From Cognatundibacterium luofuense (lineage in GTDB: Bacteria > Pseudomonadota > Gammaproteobacteria > Burkholderiales > Burkholderiaceae_D), in the NCBI RefSeq assembly GCF_018139685.1, contig NZ_JAGSPN010000006.1:62001-126000 (forward strand): a stretch of DNA of 64,000 bases, given 5' to 3'. Positions 37,287 through 45,728 of the stretch are shown here, in pieces; positions within the stretch are counted from its first letter, which is position 1; the number at the start of each line of letters is the position of its first letter. The position numbers and the translations under genes were made by a program. The notes below the pieces were generated by a model. That model searched no databases, was not told where the DNA came from, and saw only the letters and a list, made by a program, of their open reading frames with translations.

Positions 37287-40196
37287 ATGCACTCTTCTAT
37301 TGAAACGACCACATACCAATCATCCGACCTGAGCGCAGTGCCGGGTACACTGGGAACACCTTTGGTGACCAGTTCCGATTACAGCCAGTTTCTGGTGATC
37401 CGCCGCAATGGCGCAGTGGTTGGTTTTGAACCCGGAAAAATTTCTGTTGCGATGACCAAAGCGTTTCTCGCTGTGAATGGCGGGCAGGGCGCAGCATCTG
37501 CACGTGTGCGTGAGCTGGTTGAAAATCTGACGGCAACGGTTGTTACCGCACTGATTCGTCGTCAGCCTGCAGGCGGCACTTTCCATATTGAAGATATTCA
37601 GGATCAGGTTGAGCTGGCTCTGATGCGTTCCGGCGAACATGATGTTGCACGTGCTTACGTACTGTATCGTGCGAAGCATCAGGAAGAGCGTCAGCGTGCG
37701 CTGGAAGCGCAGCGCGCAGCACAGGCTGAGCTGCCGACTATTCATTTGCTGGTCGATGGTGAGCGTGTTCAGCTGGATATTGAAAAAGTGCGTGCACTGA
37801 TTCAGGCAGCATGTGTCGGACTGGAAAAATTCGCTGATGCTGAAGCGATCCTGACGGAAACACTGAAAAATCTGTACGACGGTGTACCGGTTGAGGAATT
37901 ACATAAATCTGCCATTCTGGCAGCGCGTGCACTGATGGAAAAAGATCCTGCTTACAGTCAGGTGACTTCCCGTCTGTTGCTGCATACAGTACGGAAAGAA
38001 GTGTTTGGTAAAGAAGTTGCTCAGGCAGATGCAACCGCGGAGTACATCACTTACTTCCCGCAATTCATCAGCAAAGGGATTGATGCTGAGTTGCTGGACC
38101 CGCGTCTGGCGGAGTTTGATCTGGATCGTCTGGCACGCGCACTGGTGTCAGAGCGTGATCTGCAGTTCAGCTACATTGGCCTGCAAACGCTGTATGACCG
38201 TTACTTCCTGCATATCCGCGGTACCCGTATCGAAATGCCGCAGGCGTTTTACATGCGCGTGGCAATGGGTCTGGCACTGGAAGAAAAACAACGCAATGAA
38301 CGTGCGATTGAGTTTTATAACCTGCTGTCCAGCTTCGATTTCATGAGCTCGACACCGACGCTGTTTAACTCGGGTACGCGTCGCTCACAGCTGTCTTCCT
38401 GCTACCTGACAACCGTTTCAGATGATCTGGCCGGCATTTATGATGCGCTGAAAGAAAATGCGCTGTTGGCTAAATTTGCCGGTGGTCTCGGTAACGACTG
38501 GACGCCGGTTCGCGCACTGGGTGCGCATATTAAAGGCACGAATGGTAAATCTCAGGGTGTTGTGCCTTTCCTGAAAGTGGTGAACGATACAGCGGTTGCG
38601 GTGAATCAGGGTGGTAAGCGTAAGGGCGCAGTGTGTGCCTATCTGGAAACCTGGCACATGGATATCGAGGAATTCCTCGAGCTGCGTAAGAACACCGGTG
38701 ATGATCGTCGCCGTACCCATGACATGAATACTGCGAACTGGATTCCGGATCTGTTCATGAAGCGTGTTATGGAAAAAGGTGACTGGACACTGTTCTCGCC
38801 ATCCGACGTACCGGATCTGCATGACAAATTCGGTAAAGATTTCGAACAGGCTTATCTGGCATATGAAGCCAAAGCAGCCAGTGGTGAAATCGAGCTGTCC
38901 AAAAAAGTACCGGCCATGGATCTGTGGCGCAAAATGTTGTCTATGTTGTTTGAAACAGGTCATCCATGGATTACGTTCAAAGATCCGTGCAATGTCCGTT
39001 CTCCTCAGCGTCACGTTGGTGTTGTGCACTCATCAAATCTGTGTACAGAGATCACGCTGAATACAAACGAAAGTGAAATCGCCGTATGTAATCTGGGCTC
39101 AGTCAATCTGACTGCGCACATGAAAAACGGCAAGCTGGATCACGACAAGCTGCAAAAAACGATTCGCACAGCAATGCGCATGCTGGATAACGTGATTGAT
39201 ATTAACTATTATGCGGTAGAGAAAGCGCGTCACTCTAACCTGCGTCACCGTCCGGTCGGTATGGGTATCATGGGCTTCCAGGACTGTCTGCATATGATGC
39301 GTGTACCGTATGCTTCTGATGCTGCAGTCAAGTTTGCGGATACATCGATGGAAGCAGTGTGCTATTACGCATATCTGGCATCGACAGAGCTGGCAGAAGA
39401 GCGCGGCACTTACAGTACTTATAAAGGTTCTTTGTGGGATCAGGGCATTCTGCCGCAGGATTCTCTGAAATTGCTCGGAGAAGAGCGTGGCGGTTATCTG
39501 GAAACAGATTTCTCTGAATCGATGGACTGGAGTGTGGTACGAGATCGCATTCGCCAGCATGGCATGCGTAACTCGAACTGTGTTGCGATCGCACCGACAG
39601 CGACAATTTCCAACATTATCGGTGTGTCAGCCTGTATCGAACCGACCTATCAGAATCTGTATGTGAAATCTAACTTGTCCGGTGAGTTTACTGAGATCAA
39701 CGAATATCTGGTACGCGATCTGAAGGACCGTGGTCTGTGGGATGAAGTCATGGTTGCCGATCTGAAATATTTTGACGGCAGTCTTGCGCGTATCGATCGC
39801 GTTCCGCAGGATTTGCGCGATTTATATGCGACTGCATTTGAAGTAGATCCTAGCTGGCTGGTTGAAGCTGCAGCACGTCGTCAGAAGTGGATTGATCAGG
39901 CGCAGTCGCTGAATATTTACATGGCAGGTGTCTCTGGTAAAAAACTGGACGAAACTTACAAACTGGCCTGGTTGCGCGGACTGAAAACGACCTACTACCT
40001 GCGCACCATCGCAGCGACGCATCTCGAGAAATCGACGACAAAAGCGGGTGCGCTGAACGCTGTGTCGGTAGATGCTGTGAATTCTGCGATCAGTGCAGCA
40101 CCGGCGGTGACTGCCGCTCCTGAGATTCAGGAAGGCGCTGCCTGTTATCTGCGTCCGGGCGATCCGGGTTTTGAAGAGTGCGAGGCTTGCCAGTAA
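37287..40196 (+). CDS. nrdA: Ribonucleoside-diphosphate reductase class Ia, alpha subunit
   Basis: 969 residues, about 200 more than E. coli NrdA because two ATP-cone domains precede the catalytic barrel (about 30-130 and 155-250), as in Pseudomonas aeruginosa. The cones sense the ATP/dATP balance. Active-site parts include the cysteine in 'SQLSSCYLTT', 'SSNLCTEITL' (N, C, E) and the C-terminal C-E-A-C pair that is re-reduced by thioredoxin. I start at ATG 37287, four bases after AGGAGG; an in-frame ATG at 37269 precedes that site. Confidence 0.96.
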   Translation: MHSSIETTTYQSSDLSAVPGTLGTPLVTSSDYSQFLVIRRNGAVVGFEPGKISVAMTKAFLAVNGGQGAASARVRELVENLTATVVTALIRRQPAGGTFHIEDIQDQVELALMRSGEHDVARAYVLYRAKHQEERQRALEAQRAAQAELPTIHLLVDGERVQLDIEKVRALIQAACVGLEKFADAEAILTETLKNLYDGVPVEELHKSAILAARALMEKDPAYSQVTSRLLLHTVRKEVFGKEVAQADATAEYITYFPQFISKGIDAELLDPRLAEFDLDRLARALVSERDLQFSYIGLQTLYDRYFLHIRGTRIEMPQAFYMRVAMGLALEEKQRNERAIEFYNLLSSFDFMSSTPTLFNSGTRRSQLSSCYLTTVSDDLAGIYDALKENALLAKFAGGLGNDWTPVRALGAHIKGTNGKSQGVVPFLKVVNDTAVAVNQGGKRKGAVCAYLETWHMDIEEFLELRKNTGDDRRRTHDMNTANWIPDLFMKRVMEKGDWTLFSPSDVPDLHDKFGKDFEQAYLAYEAKAASGEIELSKKVPAMDLWRKMLSMLFETGHPWITFKDPCNVRSPQRHVGVVHSSNLCTEITLNTNESEIAVCNLGSVNLTAHMKNGKLDHDKLQKTIRTAMRMLDNVIDINYYAVEKARHSNLRHRPVGMGIMGFQDCLHMMRVPYASDAAVKFADTSMEAVCYYAYLASTELAEERGTYSTYKGSLWDQGILPQDSLKLLGEERGGYLETDFSESMDWSVVRDRIRQHGMRNSNCVAIAPTATISNIIGVSACIEPTYQNLYVKSNLSGEFTEINEYLVRDLKDRGLWDEVMVADLKYFDGSLARIDRVPQDLRDLYATAFEVDPSWLVEAAARRQKWIDQAQSLNIYMAGVSGKKLDETYKLAWLRGLKTTYYLRTIAATHLEKSTTKAGALNAVSVDAVNSAISAAPAVTAAPEIQEGAACYLRPGDPGFEECEACQ

Positions 40197-40212
40197 CTGA
40201 CGATTGAATAGT

Positions 40213-40240
40213 GACTGCCTGCAGCTCGCGGGCAGTCTTT
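40213..40240 (+). terminator. Intercistronic hairpin between nrdA and nrdB
   Basis: GACTGCCTGC / GCGGGCAGTC pair over 10 bp (one wobble) with loop AGCTC and three T after it. Likely a partial attenuator or stability element setting the NrdA:NrdB ratio. Confidence 0.55.
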
Positions 40241-40269
40241 CATATCTTAAGAATGTAAGGAATTGTGAA

Positions 40270-41385
40270 ATGTTGAGTTGGGATGATGAAGTGCCGGCTG
40301 CGGCTGCAAAAGCACCGCTGATGCAAACACAGGAAGTGGCGAGTGGTATGCCGAATGTTGATACCAGCCAGCGCGTAAACGCAGCTGACAAGCGCATTAT
40401 CAATGCGAAGACCGATGTGAATCAGTTAGTACCGTTTAAATATAAATGGGCCTGGGACAAATATCTGGCAGGTTGTGCGAACCACTGGATGCCGCAGGAA
40501 ATCAATATGCAGCGGGATATTGAATTGTGGAAGAGCCCTAATGGTCTGACAGAAGATGAACGTCGCGTCATTAAACGTAATCTGGGTTTCTTTGTTACCG
40601 CGGATTCTCTTGCGGCAAACAATATTGTCCTCGGCACTTACCGCCACATCACTGCACCTGAATGCCGCCAGTACCTGTTGCGTCAGGCGTTTGAAGAGGC
40701 GATTCATACACATGCATATCAGTATATTGTTGAATCACTGGGTCTGGATGAGGGCGAAATATTTAATGCTTACAATGAAGTGCCATCGATTCGCGATAAA
40801 GATCAGTTCCTGATTCCGTTTATTGATGTGCTGACAGACCCTACTTTCCGTACGGGTACGCTGGAGGCTGATCAGACCTTGCTGCGTTCGCTGATCGTGT
40901 TCGCATGCCTGATGGAAGGCTTGTTCTTCTACGTCGGATTTACGCAAATTCTTGCGTTGGGTCGCCAGAACAAAATGACCGGCGCTGCAGAGCAATATCA
41001 GTACATTCTGCGTGACGAGTCGATGCACTGCAATTTCGGTATCGATCTGATTAATACGATTAAGATGGAAAATCCGCAATTGTGGACGCCGGCGTTCCGC
41101 GAAGAAATTAAATCGTTGTTTTCGCGCGCGGTGGAGTTGGAATATCGCTACGCAGAGGATACAATGCCGCGTGGAGTGCTTGGTTTGAATGCGCCGATGT
41201 TTAAAGGATATTTGCGCTTCATCGCTAACCGTCGTGCACAGCAGATTGGTCTGGATGCTTTATTCCCTCAGGAAGAAAATCCTTTCCCATGGATGAGCGA
41301 AATGATCGATCTGAAAAAAGAGCGCAACTTTTTTGAAACGCGTGTAATTGAGTATCAGACTGGCGGAGCTCTGAGCTGGGATTAA
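40270..41385 (+). CDS. nrdB: Ribonucleoside-diphosphate reductase class Ia, beta subunit
   Basis: 371 residues; carries the di-iron tyrosyl radical cofactor. Ligand segments '[12 protein letters not shown]' and '[13 protein letters not shown]' are plain, and the C-terminal end '[10 protein letters not shown]' is the piece that docks on NrdA. ATG 40270 has AGGA 8 bases upstream. The first 35 residues are alanine-rich and variable. Confidence 0.96.
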   Translation: MLSWDDEVPAAAAKAPLMQTQEVASGMPNVDTSQRVNAADKRIINAKTDVNQLVPFKYKWAWDKYLAGCANHWMPQEINMQRDIELWKSPNGLTEDERRVIKRNLGFFVTADSLAANNIVLGTYRHITAPECRQYLLRQAFEEAIHTHAYQYIVESLGLDEGEIFNAYNEVPSIRDKDQFLIPFIDVLTDPTFRTGTLEADQTLLRSLIVFACLMEGLFFYVGFTQILALGRQNKMTGAAEQYQYILRDESMHCNFGIDLINTIKMENPQLWTPAFREEIKSLFSRAVELEYRYAEDTMPRGVLGLNAPMFKGYLRFIANRRAQQIGLDALFPQEENPFPWMSEMIDLKKERNFFETRVIEYQTGGALSWD

Positions 41386-41556
41386 TCCCCAGCAGACAGT
41401 CAGACTGATATTTAAACATGTGAGCAGTAACCAGAGTGGGCTCACCAGACCGAATGAACAGTTACAACCGCTATCGCTTTGTACTGTCGCTGCCGCTGTA
41501 CCTGATATCTTCAGGTAAGGCGGCTTTTGGTCGTGGTTTGCAGACGTTGTGAATTC

Positions 41557-41585
41557 ACGCCAGCTCCGCAGCGGGCGTTTTTTTT
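41557..41585 (+). terminator. Weak terminator after nrdB
   Basis: ACGCC ... GGCGT stem (with an inner CCGC/GCGG pairing) followed by eight T, about 170 bases after the nrdB stop. Confidence 0.45.
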
Positions 41586-41615
41586 GACTGGTGGTAGCCC
41601 GTGCCATCGTCAGAT

Positions 41616-41656
41616 GGCTGAAGTGCTGCATCTTGAGGGAGTGCAGCAGTTCAGCC
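41616..41656 (+). ncRNA. Strong hairpin of unknown function between nrdB and the H1-like gene
   Basis: A 15-bp stem with a single mismatch (GGCTGAAGTGCTGCA with TGCAGCAGTTCAGCC) and an 11-base purine-rich loop TCTTGAGGGAG. It is not followed by T and so is not a simple terminator. Together with the next hairpin and its T run it could be a small RNA or a structured 5' leader. No promoter could be assigned. Confidence 0.4.
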
Positions 41657-41705
41657 GGTGCCCTATTCATTAGTGCAAATTCTCTGAGGGTTTGTGCCTA
41701 TGAAT

Positions 41706-41745
41706 AATCCGCTTGGATGAAACGGGAGCGGATTTAATTTTTTCG
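41706..41745 (+). terminator. Leader hairpin with T run before the H1-like gene
   Basis: AATCCGCT (41706-41713) pairs perfectly with AGCGGATT (41727-41734), then TAATTTTTTC. It ends 32 bases before the H1-like start, so it is either the end of a small RNA or an attenuator in the leader. Confidence 0.5.
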
Positions 41746-41776
41746 GAATTTTTCCATCTCTTGAAGGAGAAACAAA

Positions 41777-42673
41777 ATGGCAACAGCACCTCAACCAGGT
41801 AAAGATGGCGATAACAAACCAGAACCATCCGGCAAAAAAGCACCAGCTAAGAAAACTACTGCAAAAAAAGCGGCTGTGAAAACTGCTGAGAAAAAAACAG
41901 CAGTGAAGAAAGTTGCTGAGAAGCCTGCTGCGAAAAAAGCCGCAGTGAAACCAGCCGTGAAAGCAGCTGTAAAAGCTCCGGCAAAAAAAGCTGCCGAGAA
42001 AGCGGTAACTAAAGCGAAAACCACAGCAGTGAAAGCAACTGCTAAAAAGGCAGAAGCAAAAGTCGCTGTAAAGAAAGCAGTAACTAAGCCAATTGCAAAA
42101 GCAGCAAAAACGGTTGCAGCTAAACCTGCAGCTAAGAAAGCTGACGTAAAAGTGACTGCGAAAAAAGCAGTGGCGAAGCCGGCAGCAAAAGCTGTAAAGG
42201 CAGCTGCAAAAAAAGCGGAAGTGAAAACAACTGCCAAAAAAGCAATTGCAAAACCGGCAGCAAAAGCGGTTAAGGCAGCTGCAAAAAAAGCGGAAGTAAA
42301 AGCAACGGCAAAAAAAGTAGCAGCTAAGCCAGCAGCTAAAGCTACGGTTAAGAAGGCTGTTGTTAAGCCAGCGGCCAAGGTAACAAAAGCCGCCGCTAAG
42401 CCAGTTGTAAAAGCTGTTAAAGCAGTTGTGAAACCGGCTGCTAAGGCAGCTAAGCCAGTAACTAAAACTGCAGTAAAAGCAGCAAAAGTTGCGGCTAAGC
42501 CAGCGGCAAAAGTCACTAAAGCAGTAGCAAAACCAGCCAAGACTGCGGCAAAAGCGGTTAAGGCAACTGCCAAACCAGCAGTGAAAAAGGCGCCTGCAAA
42601 GAAAGCAGCTAAGTCTGCAGCAAGTGCTGTGGCTGCGTGGCCTTTCCCAACCAGCGCTAATCGTCCTGCCTGA
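41777..42673 (+). CDS. Histone H1-like nucleoid protein, Lys/Ala/Pro-rich (AlgP/PhaF type)
   Basis: 298 residues, almost wholly repeats of the AKPAAKA / AAKKA / VKA kind, resembling the eukaryotic H1 tail; such proteins bind DNA without sequence preference and compact the nucleoid. A 27-residue unit (AKPAAKAVKAAAKKAEVK-type) occurs twice in a row near residues 135-190, with nearly identical DNA. The non-basic end 'AAWPFPT' is a recognisable cap. AAGGAG lies 8 bases before the ATG. Because of its low complexity, repeat number may vary between strains. Confidence 0.85.
   Translation: MATAPQPGKDGDNKPEPSGKKAPAKKTTAKKAAVKTAEKKTAVKKVAEKPAAKKAAVKPAVKAAVKAPAKKAAEKAVTKAKTTAVKATAKKAEAKVAVKKAVTKPIAKAAKTVAAKPAAKKADVKVTAKKAVAKPAAKAVKAAAKKAEVKTTAKKAIAKPAAKAVKAAAKKAEVKATAKKVAAKPAAKATVKKAVVKPAAKVTKAAAKPVVKAVKAVVKPAAKAAKPVTKTAVKAAKVAAKPAAKVTKAVAKPAKTAAKAVKATAKPAVKKAPAKKAAKSAASAVAAWPFPTSANRPA
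42170..42320 (+). repeat. Internal tandem duplication in the H1-like gene
   Basis: Two nearly identical units of about 81 bases; an uninterrupted A/G-rich stretch (AAGGCAGCTGCAAAAAAAGC and following) occurs at about 42197 and again at about 42275. Translated, both give AKPAAKAVKAAAKKAEVK-type blocks. Confidence 0.65.
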
Positions 42674-42690
42674 TCAGCATTGCGCTTGGA

Positions 42691-42710
42691 TGCCTGATCT
42701 GAATCAGGCA
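42691..42710 (+). terminator. Small hairpin after the H1-like gene
   Basis: Perfect 8-bp stem TGCCTGAT / ATCAGGCA with loop CTGA, directly against the stronger terminator that follows. Confidence 0.55.
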
Positions 42711-42752
42711 AAATACCCACTGTGTACCGATGTGCACCGTGGGTATTTTTTT
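42711..42752 (+). terminator. Terminator after the H1-like gene
   Basis: Perfect 10-bp stem AAATACCCAC / GTGGGTATTT with an 18-base loop and a T run, 37 bases after the stop. Confidence 0.85.
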
Positions 42753-42766
42753 ATGGAAGGCGAACC

Positions 42767-43294
42767 GTGTTACACAATATTTTGAATTTGATCGTCAGTA
42801 GTATCGCAGGCGTATTTGCAGGGTTCCTGTTACTCCGCTTTTGGATGCAGGTGCAAAGAGTCAGGCCGCCGGCGCAACTTGCACAGGCAATATTCCAGTT
42901 GACGGATTGGATTGTTCACCCGATACGCCGTATTGTTCCCGGTTATCGTGGATATGACTGGGCGAGTCTGATCGCTGTCTTGTTAGTAGCTTTGCTGACG
43001 GTGTCAATTACCCGCTGGAATCTGTTAATGATCGCACCAGCGCAACTGATTGTCTATGGCTTGATTCAGTTAGCGCAGTGGATCTTGTACAGTTTATTCA
43101 TGCTGTTGATTCTGGAAGTTGTTTTCAGCTGGGTTAACCCGCATGCACCGATTGCACCATTTGTTCGCGCATTGAATGAACCCTTACTTTCACCGATCCG
43201 GCGCGTAGTGCCAGCAATTGGTGGAATTGATTTTTCACCGATGCTGCTACTGCTTTTGCTGAATACCATTAATATGGTGCTGACTGCTTTTTAA
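42767..43294 (+). CDS. YggT family membrane protein
   Basis: 175 residues with two YggT units (about 5-85 and 95-170), each a pair of membrane helices and the P-I-R-R-[IV]-V-P motif ('HPIRRIVPG', 'SPIRRVVPA'). Function is unclear; YggT-like proteins have been linked to osmotic shock survival and, in cyanobacteria and plastids, to thylakoid and nucleoid organisation. I start at GTG 42767 with AAGGCGA upstream; the in-frame ATG at 42722 lies inside the terminator hairpin. Confidence 0.82.
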   Translation: MLHNILNLIVSSIAGVFAGFLLLRFWMQVQRVRPPAQLAQAIFQLTDWIVHPIRRIVPGYRGYDWASLIAVLLVALLTVSITRWNLLMIAPAQLIVYGLIQLAQWILYSLFMLLILEVVFSWVNPHAPIAPFVRALNEPLLSPIRRVVPAIGGIDFSPMLLLLLLNTINMVLTAF

Positions 43295-43311
43295 CACCAG
43301 CCAGCAGCGAG

Positions 43312-44322
43312 TTATTTTATTCCGGCAGGTCGTGATGTTGACTGTCTGATTACCAGCTCTGGTGTCAGCATGGTACGCCGGACTTGAGAGTCAGGATTAC
43401 TGATTCGCTCCACCAGAGTTTTAGCTGTCAGCTGTCCAATTTGGTACTTTGGCTGTGCAATCGTCGTGAGTGGTGGTGTACTGAAACTAGCCAGTGCAAT
43501 ATCATCGTAACCAATTACTGAAAGATCCTGGGGAATTTTGACGCCAGCCTGATTTGCTGCGCAAATGCCACCGATTGCCATCAGATCATTGCTTGCAAAA
43601 ATTGCGGTTGGCTTCGAATCGAGTGTCAATAGCTTTTGGAATGCATTAAAGCCGCCTTCACTGGTAAAGTCGCTGTGCACAATGAAGTCGTCACAGACAG
43701 TGATACCCGCTTCTTTCAGTGCCCTTTGATAACCTGCAACACGCCCGCCACTGGGCAATAGTGTGTCTGGGCCGGCGACACAGGCGATGCGTTTGTGACC
43801 GAGGCTGATCAGATAACGTGTCGCTTCATAGGCTCCCTGCACATGGTCAGCTTCAATCAGATCAGCCGCGACACCGGTTACCTCCCGGTCAACGAGTACT
43901 TTCGGAATAACTTCATTTGCGAGCAGCATATTCAAATCTTCATCTGAGCCAGACGAGACAAGAATCAGGCCATCTATGCGCTTCTCCATTAACACCCGGA
44001 TATACGCAGCCTGTTTTTTCGGATCGTCGTATGAATTACATAGAATAATGTTGTACCCAAGCTCGAAAGAAGCATCCTCAATTCCCTGAATTAATTCTGC
44101 AAAATACGGGTTTGAGTTATTCGGAATCATCATGCCAATCGTATGTGTACGATCATTTTTCAGGCTACGTGCAACGGCGCTGGGGATATAGCGCAATTCC
44201 TGAATGACCGACAATACTCTTTCACGCGCGTCCTCACTGACCACGCGTGTATTGTTAATCACGTGTGAGACGGTTGTTGTAGAGACGCCGGCTTTTTCAG
44301 CCACCTGTTTCATCGTTGCCAT
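43312..44322 (-). CDS. LacI/PurR family transcriptional regulator
   Basis: 336 residues: N-terminal LacI helix-turn-helix and hinge ('MKQVAEKAGVSTTTVSHVINNT ... AVARSLK') and a periplasmic-binding-protein-like effector domain. The effector cannot be read from the sequence. It is divergent from the CodA-like gene with 91 bases between the starts and a LacI-type palindrome there, so it probably controls that gene and itself. Confidence 0.9.
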   Translation of the reverse strand: MATMKQVAEKAGVSTTTVSHVINNTRVVSEDARERVLSVIQELRYIPSAVARSLKNDRTHTIGMMIPNNSNPYFAELIQGIEDASFELGYNIILCNSYDDPKKQAAYIRVLMEKRIDGLILVSSGSDEDLNMLLANEVIPKVLVDREVTGVAADLIEADHVQGAYEATRYLISLGHKRIACVAGPDTLLPSGGRVAGYQRALKEAGITVCDDFIVHSDFTSEGGFNAFQKLLTLDSKPTAIFASNDLMAIGGICAANQAGVKIPQDLSVIGYDDIALASFSTPPLTTIAQPKYQIGQLTAKTLVERISNPDSQVRRTMLTPELVIRQSTSRPAGIK

Positions 44323-44356
44323 GTATGATTCCTGCCTTTCCGGGCGAGATTATGAT

Positions 44357-44372
44357 GCAGTTACGCGACTGC
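44357..44372. promoter_or_regulatory. Candidate operator of the LacI-type regulator
   Basis: GCAGTTACGCGACTGC is a 16-base palindrome with a central CpG and perfect 5-base outer arms, the symmetry and length usual for LacI/PurR sites. It lies midway between the divergent starts. Confidence 0.5.
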
Positions 44373-44413
44373 GGTTAGAATTTTTATCTCTCTCTTCATT
44401 ACAAGGATGCGCT

Positions 44414-45691
44414 ATGCACGATCTCTTGATCAAGAATGCAAGTTTACCTGATGGTCAGCGCGGAATCGACATTCTGATCAGGAATGGAAAAATTTCGGCG
44501 ATTGGTCCGGCGATTTATGCAGATGGTATACCGCAAATTGATGCGGGTGGAGATCTTGTTTGCTCACCATTCGTTGATGCGCACTTCCACATGGATGCGG
44601 TTTTGAGCTATGGGTTGCCTCGGGTTAATGAGTCTGGAACTTTACTTGAGGGAATCTCTTTATGGGGTGAGTTAAAGCCTCAACTGACGAAGGAAGCGTT
44701 GATTTCACGTGCACTGAAATACTGTGAGTGGGCAATTTCACAAGGTTTGCTGGCGATACGCAGCCACGTTGATATTTGCGATGCAAGTTTGCTTGCAGTT
44801 GAAGCATTGCTGGAAGTTCGCGAACGAATGAAAGGACTCATCGATATCCAGTTGGTCGCCTTCCCGCAGGATGGTTTATTGCGTAGTAGCGGAGCCTATA
44901 CGCAGTTAATTCGCGCACTTGATATGGGTGTGGATGTAATTGGTGGGATTCCGCACTTTGAGCGAACAATGTCTGCCGGCGCGGAATCAGTTCAGATTTT
45001 ATGCAGACTGGCAGCTGAGCGTGGACTGATGGTGGATATGCACTGCGATGAATCAGATGATCCATTATCGCGCCACATTGAAACATTATGTGAGCAGACT
45101 ATTCATTACAGATTACAAGGCAAGGTGGCTGGGTCACATCTGACTTCAATGCATTCAATGGACAATTATTACGTAAGTAAATTATTGCCGTTGATGAAGG
45201 AGTCAGGTGTCGCCGCAATTGCGAATCCACTCATTAATATTACTCTGCAGGGGCGGCATGATTCCTATCCAAAGCGACGTGGTATGACGCGTGTTCCTGA
45301 GATGCTGAATTATCAGATACCAGTCGCATTCGGTCACGACTGCGTGATGGATCCGTGGTACAGCCTCGGGAGCGGAGATATGCTGGAAGTTGCGAGCATG
45401 GGCTTACATGTCGCTCAGCTGACCTCCCAAAAAGGGATGCGCGCCTGTTTTGATGCAGTAACAACTGTACCTGCTGAAATTATGGGGTTAAGTCAATTTG
45501 GCTTGCGGCCTGGTTGCGAGGGCAGCTTGGTTGTACTCGATGTTGGTGATCCGGTTGAAGCTTTGAGGCTGAGACCGGTCAGGCGTTATGTTATCCGGCG
45601 GGGACAGGTCATTGCGAAAACTGAAGCACCGAGAACAAGGCTGATGATGAATGGAAACACCAGCGATATAAGCCGGCGTTTCCATGACTGA
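44414..45691 (+). CDS. Cytosine deaminase-like amidohydrolase (CodA family)
   Basis: 425 residues aligning well in pattern with E. coli CodA. Shared parts are 'DAHFHMD' (metal HxH), 'SHVDICDA', 'FPQDG' (substrate glutamine), 'HCDESDD' (histidine ligand and catalytic glutamate), 'HLTSMHS', 'ANPL.N..LQGR.D.YPKRRG.TRV' and 'FGHD'. The residue after the metal aspartate is Cys (GHDCVMDPW) where CodA has Asp (GHDDVFDPW). That Asp borders the substrate pocket, so the substrate may be a relative of cytosine such as another ring amine. ATG 44414 with AAGGA upstream is preferred over in-frame codons further upstream that lie inside the regulator. Confidence 0.82.
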   Translation: MHDLLIKNASLPDGQRGIDILIRNGKISAIGPAIYADGIPQIDAGGDLVCSPFVDAHFHMDAVLSYGLPRVNESGTLLEGISLWGELKPQLTKEALISRALKYCEWAISQGLLAIRSHVDICDASLLAVEALLEVRERMKGLIDIQLVAFPQDGLLRSSGAYTQLIRALDMGVDVIGGIPHFERTMSAGAESVQILCRLAAERGLMVDMHCDESDDPLSRHIETLCEQTIHYRLQGKVAGSHLTSMHSMDNYYVSKLLPLMKESGVAAIANPLINITLQGRHDSYPKRRGMTRVPEMLNYQIPVAFGHDCVMDPWYSLGSGDMLEVASMGLHVAQLTSQKGMRACFDAVTTVPAEIMGLSQFGLRPGCEGSLVVLDVGDPVEALRLRPVRRYVIRRGQVIAKTEAPRTRLMMNGNTSDISRRFHD

Positions 45692-45728
45692 GTAAATACT
45701 GGACGCGGATTATGCGCCCATATACTTA

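Noticed and set aside
41260-41670. 136-codon minus-strand frame overlapping the end of nrdB
   Set aside because: Mostly antisense to nrdB and to the hairpin region; no domain or ribosome site.
41791-42720. 309-codon frame opposite the H1-like gene
   Set aside because: Mirror of the Lys/Ala repeat, giving Ala/Phe/Thr low complexity; no ribosome site.
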